A DNA stretch of 64,000 nt from Dryocosmus kuriphilus (Eukaryota > Arthropoda > Insecta > Hymenoptera > Cynipidae): NCBI GenBank assembly GCA_038277395.1, contig CM076197.1, positions 98,611,442 to 98,675,441 of the forward strand. The letters are read 5' to 3'. Below the pieces are notes generated by a model. It was not told the DNA's origin and did not search any database. It saw only the letters and a program-made list of their open reading frames with translations. The translations under genes were made by a program, and so were the position numbers. Position 1 is the stretch's first letter; each line of letters opens with the position of its first letter. This document shows, piece by piece, positions 35,060-46,313 of the stretch.

Positions 35060-35925
35060 TAACCTTGGAATTATGTTTCTAAAACACAAATTGCAAGAAA
35101 TTATAATTTTAACCCCTTTCCTAACACTTCTCTAGCCCTTTAAATTTCCATGCAAAAAATTATTATTTCAATCTAGTTGTATGGAACTGGTCTATATTAA
35201 GCGTTAAAGTCTTTCAATAATAATTATACTAACCTAGCACGGTCCAAAAAGTATTGTATAATTACGTCTATGACTATATATGTAATATATATACTATGTC
35301 GAACAGAGTGTTTCGGCACTCTCGTTCCCAAAATGTTTTGCTTACTTATAGTAAATCAAAAATAGTTAAATTACAAAAAACTACAAATTTCCAACATTTC
35401 CAATAGTTTTTTTTTTTTTTTTTATTAAGCATGAATCCTAAGAACTCTACAAGTTAAATAACTCAACAATCAAACTTTTAGTTAATAACCTAAAAATCCC
35501 AAATTTATTAGATCTTCTAATTTTCTATATTGAATTTATAATAGATAATTATTTATATCAGAAATTTTGTACGCTACCACTTGTGACTTATTTTAACTTA
35601 ATATTCTTTTATATAACTTCGAAAATAAAATGCGAATCCTGTCAGTTCTATAATCATTTAACAGAAAAACGAAATGTACTCCGAAATTTGATTTGATGGT
35701 AAGACACTTTATTAATGTTTCCAATATTTTCCTCGATAATTCTCAAGTTTGACTTACTCATTTTATATTATTTTATATTATTATTTTTAGAAATAACTAG
35801 TCTGATCAAGGAACTGGATTCAATTCTGAAATGTAACAAGTAGTAAAGAATACATAGTCTGGAAGTGTTGCAGTTTTCATTAAAATGATTTAATATTAAT
35901 TTAGAATAGTCTTAGAAATTATCTC
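35060..35925. other. AT-rich DNA, nothing identified
   Basis: A single diverged unit of the downstream CCTTTCCTAACAC-type minisatellite occurs at 35100-35180. Otherwise the stretch is AT-rich without ORFs or TIRs. Confidence 0.4.
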
Positions 35926-35929
35926 AATC

Positions 35930-36560
35930 TGTTTCCTTATCCTTTTTCAGCCCTTTCCTAATCCAATTTCCACCTCCTTCCATAGCCATTTTCACCTCCT
36001 TTCCTAGTCATTTTCAGGCTCTTTTCTTAGCCCATTCCATTTCCATGCAAGAAATTATTATTTTCATCCCTTTCCTAACACATTTGTAGCCCTTTCCTAA
36101 AACTATTTCCACCTCTCACTATAAATATTTCCACCTCCATTCCGAGCCCTTTTCTTTTCCCATTTCCACCTCCTACCATAGCCATTTCTACCTCCTTTCT
36201 TCGTCATTTGAACATCCTTTCCAAGCCCTTTCTATTTCCATGATACAAATTATTATATATTAATCCCTTTACTAACATTTTTTTAGCCCTTTCCTAATCC
36301 CATTTCCATCTTCTTCCATTAATATTTCCAACTTCTTTCCTATTCATTTCAACCTCTTTTCCTACCCCTATCCAGCCCTTTCCTGATCCCACTTCTACCT
36401 CCGTTTCTAATTATTTCAACCTTACTTCCAAACCCTTTCTATTATTCGTGCAAAACATTATTATTTCAATCCCTTTTCTAACCCTTTTCCAGCCATTTAC
36501 TTATACCATTTCCACCTTTCCTAGCCATTTCCATCTATTTTACTAACCTTTTTCCATTTC
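35930..36560 (+). repeat. Pyrimidine-rich minisatellite
   Basis: Short words such as CCATTTCCACCTCCTTTCC, AGCCCTTTCCTA and TTTCCATGCAAGAAATTATT recur. The TTTCCATG...AAATTATT segment returns about every 200 bp (35150, 36045, 36240, 36440). This suggests a ~200-bp higher-order unit made of ~20-bp subunits, with one copy displaced to 35.1 kb. Confidence 0.7.
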
Positions 36561-37380
36561 CATTTCCATTTAATATTCTCGGAATGACTGGCGTAAATAT
36601 AAGTACAGTGAAAAGTTCGATAATTCAAAGTGCTTCGGGACCGAAAAAAACTTCGTATTATCGAGAATGTCAATAATACAAAAAATTGTTTATATCTAAA
36701 GGGCCGAGGGGGATAAGCATGCAAAAGTTGCCCCCGCACGTATCAAGTTCATATTAACACTATAGATGAATACCCATGCTGTATAAAATTTTTCCAAAAG
36801 ATAACCTTGAAATTTCATTTTTGGGGGAGTTATGGAGGGGATAAGCAGAATAAAAAAATTATTTTTTTTCGAAAACGGCTGAACCGACTTTTTCGAACGA
36901 AATATATGTTGTAATCACCATCAAGACCTCTTACAGAAAAAAAATTTGTAAATTTTTTATAAAAAATAAAGGTAAAAAAATTCTTCCTAATTTTGAAAAA
37001 AATAGATTATGTTTTAGATACATTTATAATTTTTTCATAAAAGTACTTAGAGTATCTACTTTAACATACATTTTACCCAAATCTTTCGTAGGGGTAAAAT
37101 AGGGTGGTACAAAAAAAACAAAGCCCGAATTTCTTTCGAGATAATGGCTCATTTTGTGAGGGGCCCAAAAATGGTGAATATGTGCTTACACAATCTTTTG
37201 TTACTTAATTGTAATTTTTTACTGTAATAAGGCAGAAATACGTAGTTTTTTGCAAATTGTGCAACAAACTTCATAGAAGTCTGGTATCTTTTGTACTCAC
37301 TTACTTACCATTTTTTAAACAATTTACATTTGTTAAAAGAATTTCTTCGACAGAATATAAAAAATTTAAACCTTCTCTGA
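36560..37380. other. AT-rich DNA, nothing identified
   Basis: Poly-A/T-rich sequence. The 72-codon minus-strand ORF at 36521-36739 has no domain. No TIR or tandem repeat was found before the minisatellite at 37385. Confidence 0.35.
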
Positions 37381-37384
37381 GTAA

Positions 37385-37640
37385 CATGAACAGAAAACTT
37401 TAAAAGACTTCAGAAGACTTCAACAGGCTTCAAAAGACCTCAAAAGACTTCAAAAGACTTCAAGAGAATTTAGATGACTTTAAAAGACTTCAAAAGACTT
37501 CAGCAGACTTCAAGAGACTTCAGAAGACATCAAAATAATTCAAAAGACTGCTAAAGACTTTAAAAGACTTTACAAGACTTCACAAGGCTTCAAAAGACTT
37601 CAAATACTTAAAGGCTTCAAAGACTTCAGAAGAAGGTGTA
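37385..37640 (+). repeat. Minisatellite, ~10-bp unit GACTTCAAAA
   Basis: About 25 degenerate copies of GACTTCAAAA / GACTTCAGAA run head to tail, with occasional GGCTTC and GACTTTAAAA variants. Confidence 0.9.
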
Positions 37641-37998
37641 TACCTGCAATCTTCAATGGTTAGCCCCTCGACACAATCAATCTACTTTATTGTTAATGGT
37701 TCAAATATTTTTTCATTTTCGAAATGTAACTTTTGACTGAAATAAAGCAGAAAAGTGTAGCTTTTTTGAAAATTATTTAACAAATTTCATTAGCTTCTTA
37801 TGTGAAGAGATTTTCCGTTACTTACCCGTAATTTTGTAAACAATTTTCATTTATTAAATAAATGTTTTCGACAACATCTTCACTTTTTCTGAATGATATG
37901 TTATTTTATCTACTAGGATAATTAAATAATTAGTGCCTGATGTTAAATTTTTATCGATTACTTGTCCAAATAGTTTCTTGGAGAAACGAGCAAAAATC

Positions 37999-38071
37999 TA
38001 CTTCGGCCCGGATTTGAACCGGGAACGCCACTATTCACGAGTGGAGCGTTTTCCAATTACGCCACCGAGGC
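37999..38071 (-). tRNA. tRNA-like sequence, second copy
   Basis: Minus-strand 73-nt copy of the unit at 252-324, 70 of 73 identical by eye. The acceptor is GCCTCGG with CCGAAGT (one mismatch at pair 3-70). The T-arm CCCGG/CCGGG is perfect and encloses GGTTCAAATCC, a good B-box. A-box TGGCGTAATTGG. The anticodon loop is again CGTGAAT with G at position 33. Conservation of the body over distant loci, and of its flanks (TACTGAGGCCTC upstream), fits a dispersed tRNA-derived repeat. A divergent working tRNA cannot be fully excluded. Confidence 0.55.
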
Positions 38072-38689
38072 CTCAGTAGATCGTTTCTCGTTTTCTCTTT
38101 TCTCCAAAAAATTATTTGGACCAGTAATGGATAAAACTTTAAAATCAGAGATTAAATATTGAACTAATTATAGTTCATGAAATTCAAATTAAAACAAAGA
38201 GGATTCTGAGATATTAATTAAAATATTTATTTAATTGCAAAACTCGAAGCATCTGAATTCAGAACAATTACTCACCGCCAGACTTCGAGTTGTAGGGTGG
38301 CCATTCAATTCAACTAATTTTCAGTCGACCTAAATTTCATTTCACCTAAAAAACAATTGATCGAGATACACTTTTTGAAGCTGAGAGAATAGTTTTCATA
38401 GATGGCATTACTCATTTTAAAGCTTGTGTTGCATCGGTAATAAATATAACGCGAAAATTTATTGGTTGGTGGCGAATGGGTTGAAGGGGTGAAGGGAAGT
38501 AAAATGGAAATGGTAAACTTAAATTCTTTATTCAGCAAATGTGTATTATGTCATTAAATTATGGCAAATACATTGAGCAATCCCAGTTGATGTCATTTTG
38601 TCAGGAGGTGAGTCCTGGATGAAAATAACATAACAAAAGATTTATATAGGTTAATGGTTTATTAAGAGTAATTGTACGTAACTATAGTG

Positions 38690-39430
38690 ATGTGCAAATC
38701 CCGAACCAAAATTTGACAGACCTACACAGTAAAGTTCTACGGAACTTCCGGTTACGCAGTAGAGTTACGTCGCATTTACGGCTGTGCAGTAAATTTCTAC
38801 GGGCTCTATGGTTGCGCAGTACAACTCTATGACATTTAAGGTTGCGCAGTAGTGTTATGTCGGACTTTCGGATGCGCGCTAGACTTTGGTCGTTGCGCAG
38901 TACATCCATATGACACTTAAGGATAAACAGTAGAGTTATGTCGTGTTTTCGGATGCGCAGTAGACTTCTATGGAATTTATGGTTGCGCAGTACATCCGTA
39001 TGAGACTTGAGGTTGCGTGGTATATTTATGTCATACTTTTGGATGCGCAATAGAGACACATCGAATTTTCGGCTGCGCAATAAACTTATTTGGCTTTTAT
39101 GGTTTTGCAATAGAGTTTTATGGCATTTAAGGCTGCGCAGTGGCGTTATGTCGTACTTTTAGATGCGCAGCGTTTCTGCGTCGCATTTACATCTTCGAAA
39201 TAGACTTCTGTGGTTTTCATGATTGCGCAATAGAGTTTTATGACATTTAAGGCTGCGCAGTAGAATTATACCGAGTTTTCAACTGCGCAGAAGACCTCTA
39301 TAGGTTTTGTGGTTGCACACTAGAGTTATATCGCACTTCCAGCTACGCAGTAAGCTTAATTGGAATTTATGGTTTGAAAAATCAGACTGTGCAATAGAAT
39401 TGTGTCAAATTTGTAACTATGCAGAAGTGA
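38690..39430 (+). repeat. 30-bp minisatellite (left arm)
   Basis: TGCGCAGTA-type words recur at 38784, 38814, 38844, 38874, 38895, 38925, 38955 and 38985, i.e. almost exactly 30 bp apart. The unit is roughly TTGCGCAGTAGAGTTATGTC plus ~10 bases. TGCGCA is itself palindromic. Confidence 0.9.
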
Positions 39431-40084
39431 ATGGATGCTTGGAGTAATTGATGAAGTTTATTTAAATGATTTCAGGAGAACTCAAGAGAATTGACAACAG
39501 TTGAGGGGATTTCAATATATTTTAAAATAATTAAGGATAAATTAAAAAGAAATGAAGATAAGTTGAAAAGAATTCATAATTACTTTAGAAAAATTCAGGG
39601 TGAAGTCAAAAGAATTTAAGAGAATTCAAAAGTATTTTAACGAATTACAGTAACTCAAAAAAATTCAAGAGAATTCAAGAGAAATAAAAGAATTCTAAGA
39701 GGAATTCAAGGTAATTCTAAATTATTCAAGAGACTTAAGGAGAATTCAAGAGAACTGAAAAGAATTTAACTTTTAAGAGAATCAAAAAGATTTAAAAGAC
39801 TTAAAGGTATGTGATGCTTACCATGTAAGCAAATTAAGTTTCCGCATGCTTAGGTCCACACTAATAAATATTTCCTAATGCACCAAATCTATTTCTGAAT
39901 TCTCTTAAATTCCTCTGACTTCATCTTGAATTCTTCTAAAGTAATCTTAAATTTTTTTGAATTGATCTTCGTTTGTTTTTAAATTTATCTTTAATTCTTT
40001 TAAGTTATATTGAATTGTCTTCAACTGTTATCAATTCCCTTGAGTTTTCCTAAATTCATCTAAATAAACTTCATCAATCAGTCC

Positions 40085-40500
40085 ATCCATCCATCCACTT
40101 CTGCACAGCCTTAATTTTCAAACCATAAATTCCATCTAAGCTTACTGCGTAGCTGTAAATGCCATATAACTCTAACGTGCAACCACAAATCCCATAGAGG
40201 TCTTCGGCGCAGTCTAAAACTCGGCATAACTCTACTGCGCAGACTTAAATGTCATAAAACTCTATTGTGCAACCATAAATCTCATATAAGTCTACAGCGC
40301 AGCCGTTAATGCTGCATAGATCTACTGCGCATCCAAAAGTACGACGTAACTCTTCTGCGCAACCTTAAATATTATACAGTTGTACTCTGCAACCATAAAA
40401 CACGTACGAATTTACTGCGTAGCCGTAAATGCGACTTAAGTCTACTAAGTAACCGGAAGTTCCACAGAACTCTAATGTGTAGGTCTGCCAAATTTTGGGT
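40085..40500 (-). repeat. 30-bp minisatellite (right arm, inverted)
   Basis: The same 30-bp unit in opposite orientation (ACTCTACTGCGCAGACTTAA and similar), about 13 units against some 23 in the left arm. Array lengths differ between arms, so they have contracted or expanded independently. Confidence 0.85.
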
Positions 40501-40564
40501 CGAGTTTCGCACATCACTTGTTACATACAATTACTTTTAAAACATTTACCTATATTAAACCTTT

Positions 40565-41354
40565 TAAGGACATGTAAAATGTGGGTCACGTGACCAAGCC
40601 AGTCCTGCAATCGATATTATTTGACTCGTATTTAAAAATAAAGCTTAAAATAATGTGTGACAAAAGCGTGAATTCGGGGATCAATAAAAGTTTATTATAA
40701 AAATAATAAATAGTAACGGATGAACTTTGCACTAGGTACACGTTCCTACTCTGTCGTTAAAGAAGCAACATCGAGGTTGGTAACTTGTTATTGATTTTTT
40801 TAAGACTGCGAAAGTTCTCCACATGCTCCGATAGGTGGCCGGGCTTCAGTTATAACCTTAAAAATTTGTTTGTTGCATTAAAAGTGAAAATCTTATTGTT
40901 TATACTATTTGCGTACAAATTTCGTGACCAATGTTTGTGCTTTTTCGTTCCAAGTTTCATGGATACTATCCTGAAGAGCTCCAATTCCAAAATTGAAAAT
41001 CGCCTGCAGTGTCCTGCAATAAAGTTCTACAACATGGATGGGTAAGTATTTAGGAGGCCAGACGCTCCTTCCTTAGTGCCTTGTATTTACTGTGCCAAAT
41101 TTTCAACGCGATTTATTATTCCGTGCGGACATGAGTTGGGACAAAAGGAAAGCCGATAATACTTCCAGTTTTATTTTCCTTGAAAAAATTTTTTTCTGAA
41201 TTTCCAACGTAACAAAGTAGATGCTCCTATTTTATTTGCTCCTCTTTCATTTTCGAAACTTTCAGTGTGATACTTTATTTCGTTTGGACATGAGTTGGGA
41301 CAAAAGAAATTCAGAACTAGCTTGGTCACGTGACCCACATTTTACATGGTCTTA
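40565..41354. mobile_element. Nested element with 29-bp perfect TIRs
   Basis: CATGTAAAATGTGGGTCACG and the next nine bases (40571-40599) recur as an exact reverse complement at 41320-41348. The TIRs contain the palindrome GTCACGTGAC. Two direct repeats of ACATGAGTTGGGACAAAAG (41128 and 41288) lie in the right third. An 86-codon frame (40785-41045) has no recognised domain. The left arm of the host foldback lacks this insert. Confidence 0.8.
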
Positions 41355-41537
41355 ATAAACACACAATTAGACCATCCAGATTGACGTAATTTTATCAGCA
41401 AGGTTAGTATCAGACGAAAACAAACGTATCTCAGTCTTTGTCTTCTACGCGTATGAAGACACAGGTAGATTTATGTTATTTTCGTCCAGGACTCACCTCC
41501 TGACAAAATGATATCAACTGGGATTACTCAATGTATT

Positions 41538-41981
41538 CCCTGGTGAAAGTTCCGGAATGAATTTGAGTCTGTTTGAATCTAAACGACCCCGAATGATTTC
41601 GAATGATTACATATGAAGGCGAAATCTGTTTCCGAAGCATGGACTCATTGGAATCGAAGGAAAATTCGTTCCGAATTAGTCCGTTCGATTACGATCCATT
41701 TCTTTTGTGTCCGAATTATTCTCTCCAAGTTCATTCCGACTGATTCCGTGTCAGTCCGAAGAAACTTTTCATTCCGTCTGACTCCGTGAGACAAAGATAT
41801 TCATTCGGAATGGCATCGAATGATTCCGACCTTGAATCCGATTGTTTCCGAACATGTGTCAATCGAACTCATTCGGACTCAAATGGACTGGGTCGGAGTA
41901 ATTCGGAAACAGATTCCGCATTCACACGGAATCAACTGGATTGAAACTGGATTCCGTTTGGGTCCGAAATTTCTTCCAGGG
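41538..41981. mobile_element. CCCTGGTGAAAGTT MITE, copy 1
   Basis: The ends are CCCTGGTGAAAGTTCCGGAA and complement CCCTGGAAGAAATTTCGGAC. The interior is full of TCCGAATGATTCCG-like words in both orientations. Compared with the uninterrupted sequence in the other foldback arm (38561-38580, complement ATGTATTTGCCAT), the insertion duplicated a TT dinucleotide. A second copy lies at 60049-60502. Confidence 0.85.
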
Positions 41982-42255
41982 TTTGTCATAATTTAATGAC
42001 ATGATACACATTTGCTGAATAAAGAATTTAAACTTACCATTTATATTTTACTTCCCTTCACCCCTTCAACCCATTCGTCACCAACCGACAAATTTTCTCG
42101 TTATACTTATTACCGACGCAACACAAGTTCTTAAAATGAGTAATGCCATCTATGAAAACTATTCTCTTACCTTTAAAAAGTATATCTCCATCAATTGTTT
42201 TTTAGGAGAAATGAAATTAAGTTCGATTGAAAATTAGTCGAATTGAATGGCTACC

Positions 42256-42935
42256 GGTTTATAGAGGTTGTCACCGAGATCGAGATGGAGCATGAAATAT
42301 TGCTTCGAATTACGGAAGTATAAATTAAGTTAAGACGCAAGATATATGTAAATATCGTGCTAGTGAAATGAATCAAAGGTGCTTGAAAAAATTGAAACGG
42401 ACTTCCCCTGTTCCTGTCATCATAGAATCGCTATCAGAGGCTCGCTGAAACCGCGAAAGACCCGGTGTGACAGGTCTCTCGTCAGACAGGCCCTTCCAAC
42501 TCGGGATAAATCAAAAGTACAAAGTGCGACGGGCGGTATTTCGGCATATTTATGGCGGCAATTCAATGATACACCGTATTCCCGGTCGCGTAATAGTCAA
42601 TATTTCCATCAGAAGCATACCTACAACTCACGCCCACGCCTACAGCGACGCCGGTGCTTTATGAGAGTTCAGGGCGCATTTGACAGCGCGGCGTACCAGT
42701 TGTTGCTATTTATTCGCGCATTACATTACTCTGTTACCGAGTCGAGTGTCAACGGCTAATTTGCATTATAAGTGCCGCCGATGTTATCATCGCTCGCTTA
42801 TGCGCGCGTTATGGACCCGACGATGGACGCTTCATTATTATGGCGACGAATTACGCCGATAATCGTGCACGTCCGCTAATAGATTGTCAATTTGCTAGTG
42901 TCGAGAAATAACATCCATAAGCTACAGTCCTACAC
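42256..42935. other. CpG-containing unique island, possible regulatory DNA
   Basis: From about 42380 to 42890 the sequence is much less AT-rich, has many CpGs and has no repeat partner in the window. Homeodomain/POU-type words are visible (ATTTGCAT at 42759-42766, CGGCTAATTTGC, GCGACGAATTACGCC). Overlapping ORFs of up to 126 codons in three frames have no domain. The texture resembles conserved enhancer DNA of developmental genes, but that is an inference. Confidence 0.4.
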
Positions 42936-42941
42936 TATTTC

Positions 42942-43858
42942 AAAAATCTGCCCGCTTGGCGGGCATATTCTCATCGCGCGCTTCGCGCGAAGTATGAACG
43001 CGCCTAGAGCGCGCATCTGTTGGCACTCGCGCTACGCGCTCGGTGTTTATGGATCGTATAAACCTTTAAATTAAAAATTACAAAAGAAATTATTTTACTT
43101 AAGGCTCTATCGCCCTTAAGGAATACATTCTCATCATGACACTCGCGCTTCGCGCTCGATAATTACATTTTTTTAAAACGCATTGTAGATTGGTAAAGTT
43201 TTTTTTGTGATTTTCCAAATTTTCACAATACAGGATTTCGATTCTTAAAAGTAAAACGATGAGTCATATAAATAAATTTTGTAGCTCTTTCCAAGGTGAA
43301 CAATTCTGCTTGTCAATATTTTCTCATATCTTGCATAGTTTTGCTGAAAAGTGGTTTTCTTTATATTTCACTACATATTTCACGAATAACTCAAAAACTA
43401 CGCGCCTGCTCAAAAAAATGATAGAGAGAAAATTTATAGAACTTTTTGAGGCGAATAACTTTGTTTATTATTATTTTTTCCATATCTTGCATAGTTTGGC
43501 GGGAAATTTGAAAATCTTGATTTTTAATAACGTTTTATCGATTAAAACAAAAAACCGTGCATTTTATCAAAAAATGGTTAAACCAAAATTTGTAGATTTT
43601 TTTGAGATGAACATACTTTCATACATGTTTTTTATATCTCTCATTGTCTAGCCGGAAAATGGATTTTTCGTTTTTGTGAAAACCGTTTTTGATGGATAAA
43701 ACCATAACCGTTGGTCCAAAATCGCCGGTTAACGAACTCGTGCTTTCTTTTTACCCCTTAAAGAAGGTACCAAAGCGCAATCCAATCCGATTAGTCCTTC
43801 AAAAGTTATCGTGGGAACAGTCTCCAACAACGATAACAACGACAACGACAACGACGAC

Positions 43859-43906
<48 letters not shown>

Positions 43907-44042
43907 AACAGACAGACAGACAGACACCGTCGTAAAAACCGTTCTGTCGGATTCAGGAGGTCTCAAAACGTCGAGATTTCATGAAATCCGCGAAAGTCAA
44001 ATTTCACATAAATCTAATACCATCTCTGATGAGAATGTAAAA
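42942..44042 (+). repeat. Dispersed ~1.1-kb repeat, copy A
   Basis: Begins AAAATCTGCCCGCTTGGCGG and a CGCGCTTCGCGCG hairpin cluster. It continues through AAGGCTCTATCGCCCTTAAG (a palindrome-like block) and four diverged segments each starting near TTTGTAGA..TTTTTGA..GAACAA, each about 130 bp. It ends with an ACG/ACA microsatellite (43835-43910), (CAGA)n and TTTCATGAAATCCGCGAAAG. Two ORFs (130 and 126 codons) have no domain; the second contains a poly-Thr run from the microsatellite. Copy B is at 45063. Confidence 0.85.
43835..43925 (+). repeat. ACG/ACA microsatellite and (CAGA)n
   Basis: A run of ACGACGACAACG-type triplets followed by CAGACAGACAGACAGACA. The equivalent region in copy B (46134-46196) is shorter, so the tract is length-variable. 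Confidence 0.9.
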
Positions 44043-44415
44043 ACTTATTTATTTTACAGTTGGATATGAGTGTATTTATCCAGAAAATGGGATATTTCAG
44101 GTGACCCGCTTTACCCCACAATCTACCGCTTAGCCCATGTCGGCGCATAGTGTTTAGCGCCTAAAATTAAATGAGTACGCCCTTATCAACCCTCCCTTAA
44201 TATGCAGAGAGAAAGGGGCGGCAGATACGCGAGAGAGCTCGTATACGGGAATGACATGCCATTTCAAAAATACGTTGAAAACCATGCCATTTCAAAACTG
44301 CGTTGAAAAACACGCCATTTCGAAACTGCGTTGAAGAACATGCCATTTCGTCGACAGCGCCATTTCAGACAAAAACTCAAAAAAGTTCCATTTAAAAAAA
44401 AAAGTCTCTCAAAAT

Positions 44416-44825
44416 TTTCACGTCGCTAAAGTGTCGAACGTACAGTCGAAATAATGGAAAATTTTTTATTTCGTGAAATTTACGTCCATGAACCCGGTGA
44501 ATCTTTTACTAAACTTTTCTCAACTAAAATTGAATGTAAGCTTTTAACAAATTTCATATCGTGAAAATGTTTGGAAGAAATTTTCGTTCTCAAAAAAATT
44601 TAAGGAATCTACTCGATCAATAATCCCTACGTTCAAAGAACGAAAAATAGCATTTTATTTCCAATCTAACCTTTCCACGATGCGAAATTTGTTAAAAGTT
44701 TTTTTAAACAATTCTGTTTAATTTAAAAAGGTTTACGTAAAAAAATCGTCTGATTCAAAGGCCTAGAATGTGCCTAATATTAAGTGTTCTATAAGTTCTC
44801 AACGTTCGAAACTTTAGCGACAGAA
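44416..44825. repeat. Inverted repeat, ~400 bp
   Basis: GTCGCTAAAGTGTCGAACGT at the left end is matched by complement GTCGCTAAAGTTTCGAACGT at the right end. Inner words such as TTTTAACAAATTTC also pair (TTTTAACAAATTTCATATCG with GCGAAATTTGTTAAAAG). Confidence 0.7.
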
Positions 44826-45062
44826 ATGATAAAATGGGAAAAAAGTTTGTTAATTTAATACAAGATTATAAATATTAATTCTGATATTAATTACACAAAT
44901 TTCATTATAAAAGTCACACTAAATTGTAAAATGTGAAAATAATTTCTTAATTTAAGTTCAACTGTAAGATTGTTAATATTAATTGTGATATTAATTAAAA
45001 ATTTCAGTAATTGTGTACTGATCTATAAGTTCTATTCAACGTTCGAAAGCGGCATAAGATGA

Positions 45063-46313
45063 AAAATCTGCCCGCTTCGTGGGCACATTCTCCTCACGCG
45101 CTTCGCGCGAAGTATGAGCGCGCCTGGGGCGCGCGTCCGTTGGCACTCGCGCTTCGCGCTCGATAGATTATTCACCTCGCGCTACGCGCTCGGTGTTTAT
45201 GGATCGTATAAACCTTTAAATTAAAAATTCCAAAAGAAATTATTTTCCTTAAGGCTCTATCGCCCTTAAGGAATACATTCTCATCATGACACTCGCGCTT
45301 CGCGCTCGATAATTACATTTTTTAAAACACATTGTAGATTGGTAAAATTTTTTAGTGATTTTCCAAATTTTCACAATAGAGGATTTCGATTCTTAAAAGT
45401 AAAACGATGAGTCTTAACGAATAAATTTTGTAGCTCTTTCCAAGGTGAATAATTCTGCTTGTTAATATTTTCTCATATCTTGCACAGTTTTTCTGAAAAG
45501 TGGTTTTCTTTATATTTCATAATATATTTTACGAATAACTCAAAAACTACGCGTCTGATCAAAAAAATTATAGAGGGCAAATTTGTAGACCTTTTTGAGA
45601 CGAACAACATTGTTTATGATTATTTTTTCGTATCTTCCATAGTTTGGTGGGAAATTTGAAATTTTTCATTTTTAATAATGTTTTATCAATTAAAACAAAA
45701 ACCTTGCATTTTATCAAAAAATTGTTAAATCAGAATTTGTAGATCGTTTTAAATTGAACAACTTTGTTTTTTGCCACTTTTTTGCATCTTGAATATTTTG
45801 GCGGGAAACCAGAGCTTTTTAATTTTAATAGCGTTTTCTTGATTAAATCAAAAACCGTTCATTTTATCGAAAAACTGTTAAGACAAAATTTGTAGATAGA
45901 TTTTTTTCAGGTGAACAATTTTACTTTCTTACATTTTTTTTGTATCTCTCATAGTTTAGCCGGAAAATGGATTTTTTGATTTTGTGAAAACCGTTTTTGA
46001 TGGATAAAACCATAACCGTTGCTCAGAAACCGCTGGTTAACGAACTTGTCCTTTCTTTTTACCCTTTAAAGAAGTGTACCAAAGCGCACTCCAATCCGAT
46101 TAGTCCTTCGAAAGTTATCGTGGGTACAGACTCCGACAACGACGACAACGACGACAACAACGACGACGACGACAACGACAACAGACAGACAGACACCGTC
46201 GTAAAAACCATTTTTTCGGATTCAGGAGGTCTCAAAACGTGGAGATTTCATGAAATCCGCGAAAGTCAAATTTTGCATAAATCTAATACCTTCTCTGATG
46301 AGAATGTAAAAAT
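45063..46313 (+). repeat. Dispersed ~1.1-kb repeat, copy B
   Basis: Aligns with copy A (42942-44042) in the same orientation from AAAATCTGCCCGCTTCGTGG to TCTCTGATGAGAATGTAAAA. It has an extra ~30-bp CTCGCGCTACGCGCTCGG block near the start, an additional ~130-bp internal segment and a shorter ACG microsatellite. The equivalent ORFs are shifted and shortened, which argues against a coding function. Confidence 0.88.

Larger units (their letters stand above)
32655..35060 (+). mobile_element. Penelope-like retroelement, copy 2 (PLE2)
   Basis: A 5'-truncated PLE beginning shortly before the finger/palm region and ending after a hammerhead-like motif (34989-35021). After the nuclease frame (stop at 34248-34250) come an AT-rich 3' region, an 18-bp hairpin (34469-34510) and the hammerhead-like core. 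The exact right end is not defined. It may lie near 35060, where unrelated AT-rich DNA begins. Confidence 0.9.
38296..42255. mobile_element. 4-kb foldback with minisatellite arms
   Basis: The ends are inverted: GTGGCCATTCAATTCAACTA on the left and complement GTAGCCATTCAATTCGACTA on the right. The outer ~350 bp of each arm align closely (GGCGAATGGGTTGAAGGGGT, TAATGCCATCTATGAAAAC, GAGTCCTGGA). Further in, both arms carry the same 30-bp minisatellite in opposite orientation, and the centre (about 39450-40080) is a degenerate AAGAGAATTC array that inverts near 39820. Two other elements are nested in the right arm only. No transposase was seen; the 142-codon minus ORF is an artefact of the 30-bp repeat. 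Confidence 0.88.

Noticed and set aside
37385..37640. Possible CRISPR-like array
   Set aside because: Contiguous ~10-bp degenerate repeats without unique spacers. The genome is clearly eukaryotic.
38682..39110. 142-codon minus-strand ORF with repeated residues
   Set aside because: It is the translation of the 30-bp minisatellite; a 30-bp period keeps any frame open. No domain, and the right-arm copy lacks the frame.
43689..44069. 126-codon ORF with a long threonine run
   Set aside because: The run is a translated ACG/ACA microsatellite. The equivalent frame in copy B (45997-46341) reads the tract as Asp/Asn instead, so there is no protein-level conservation.
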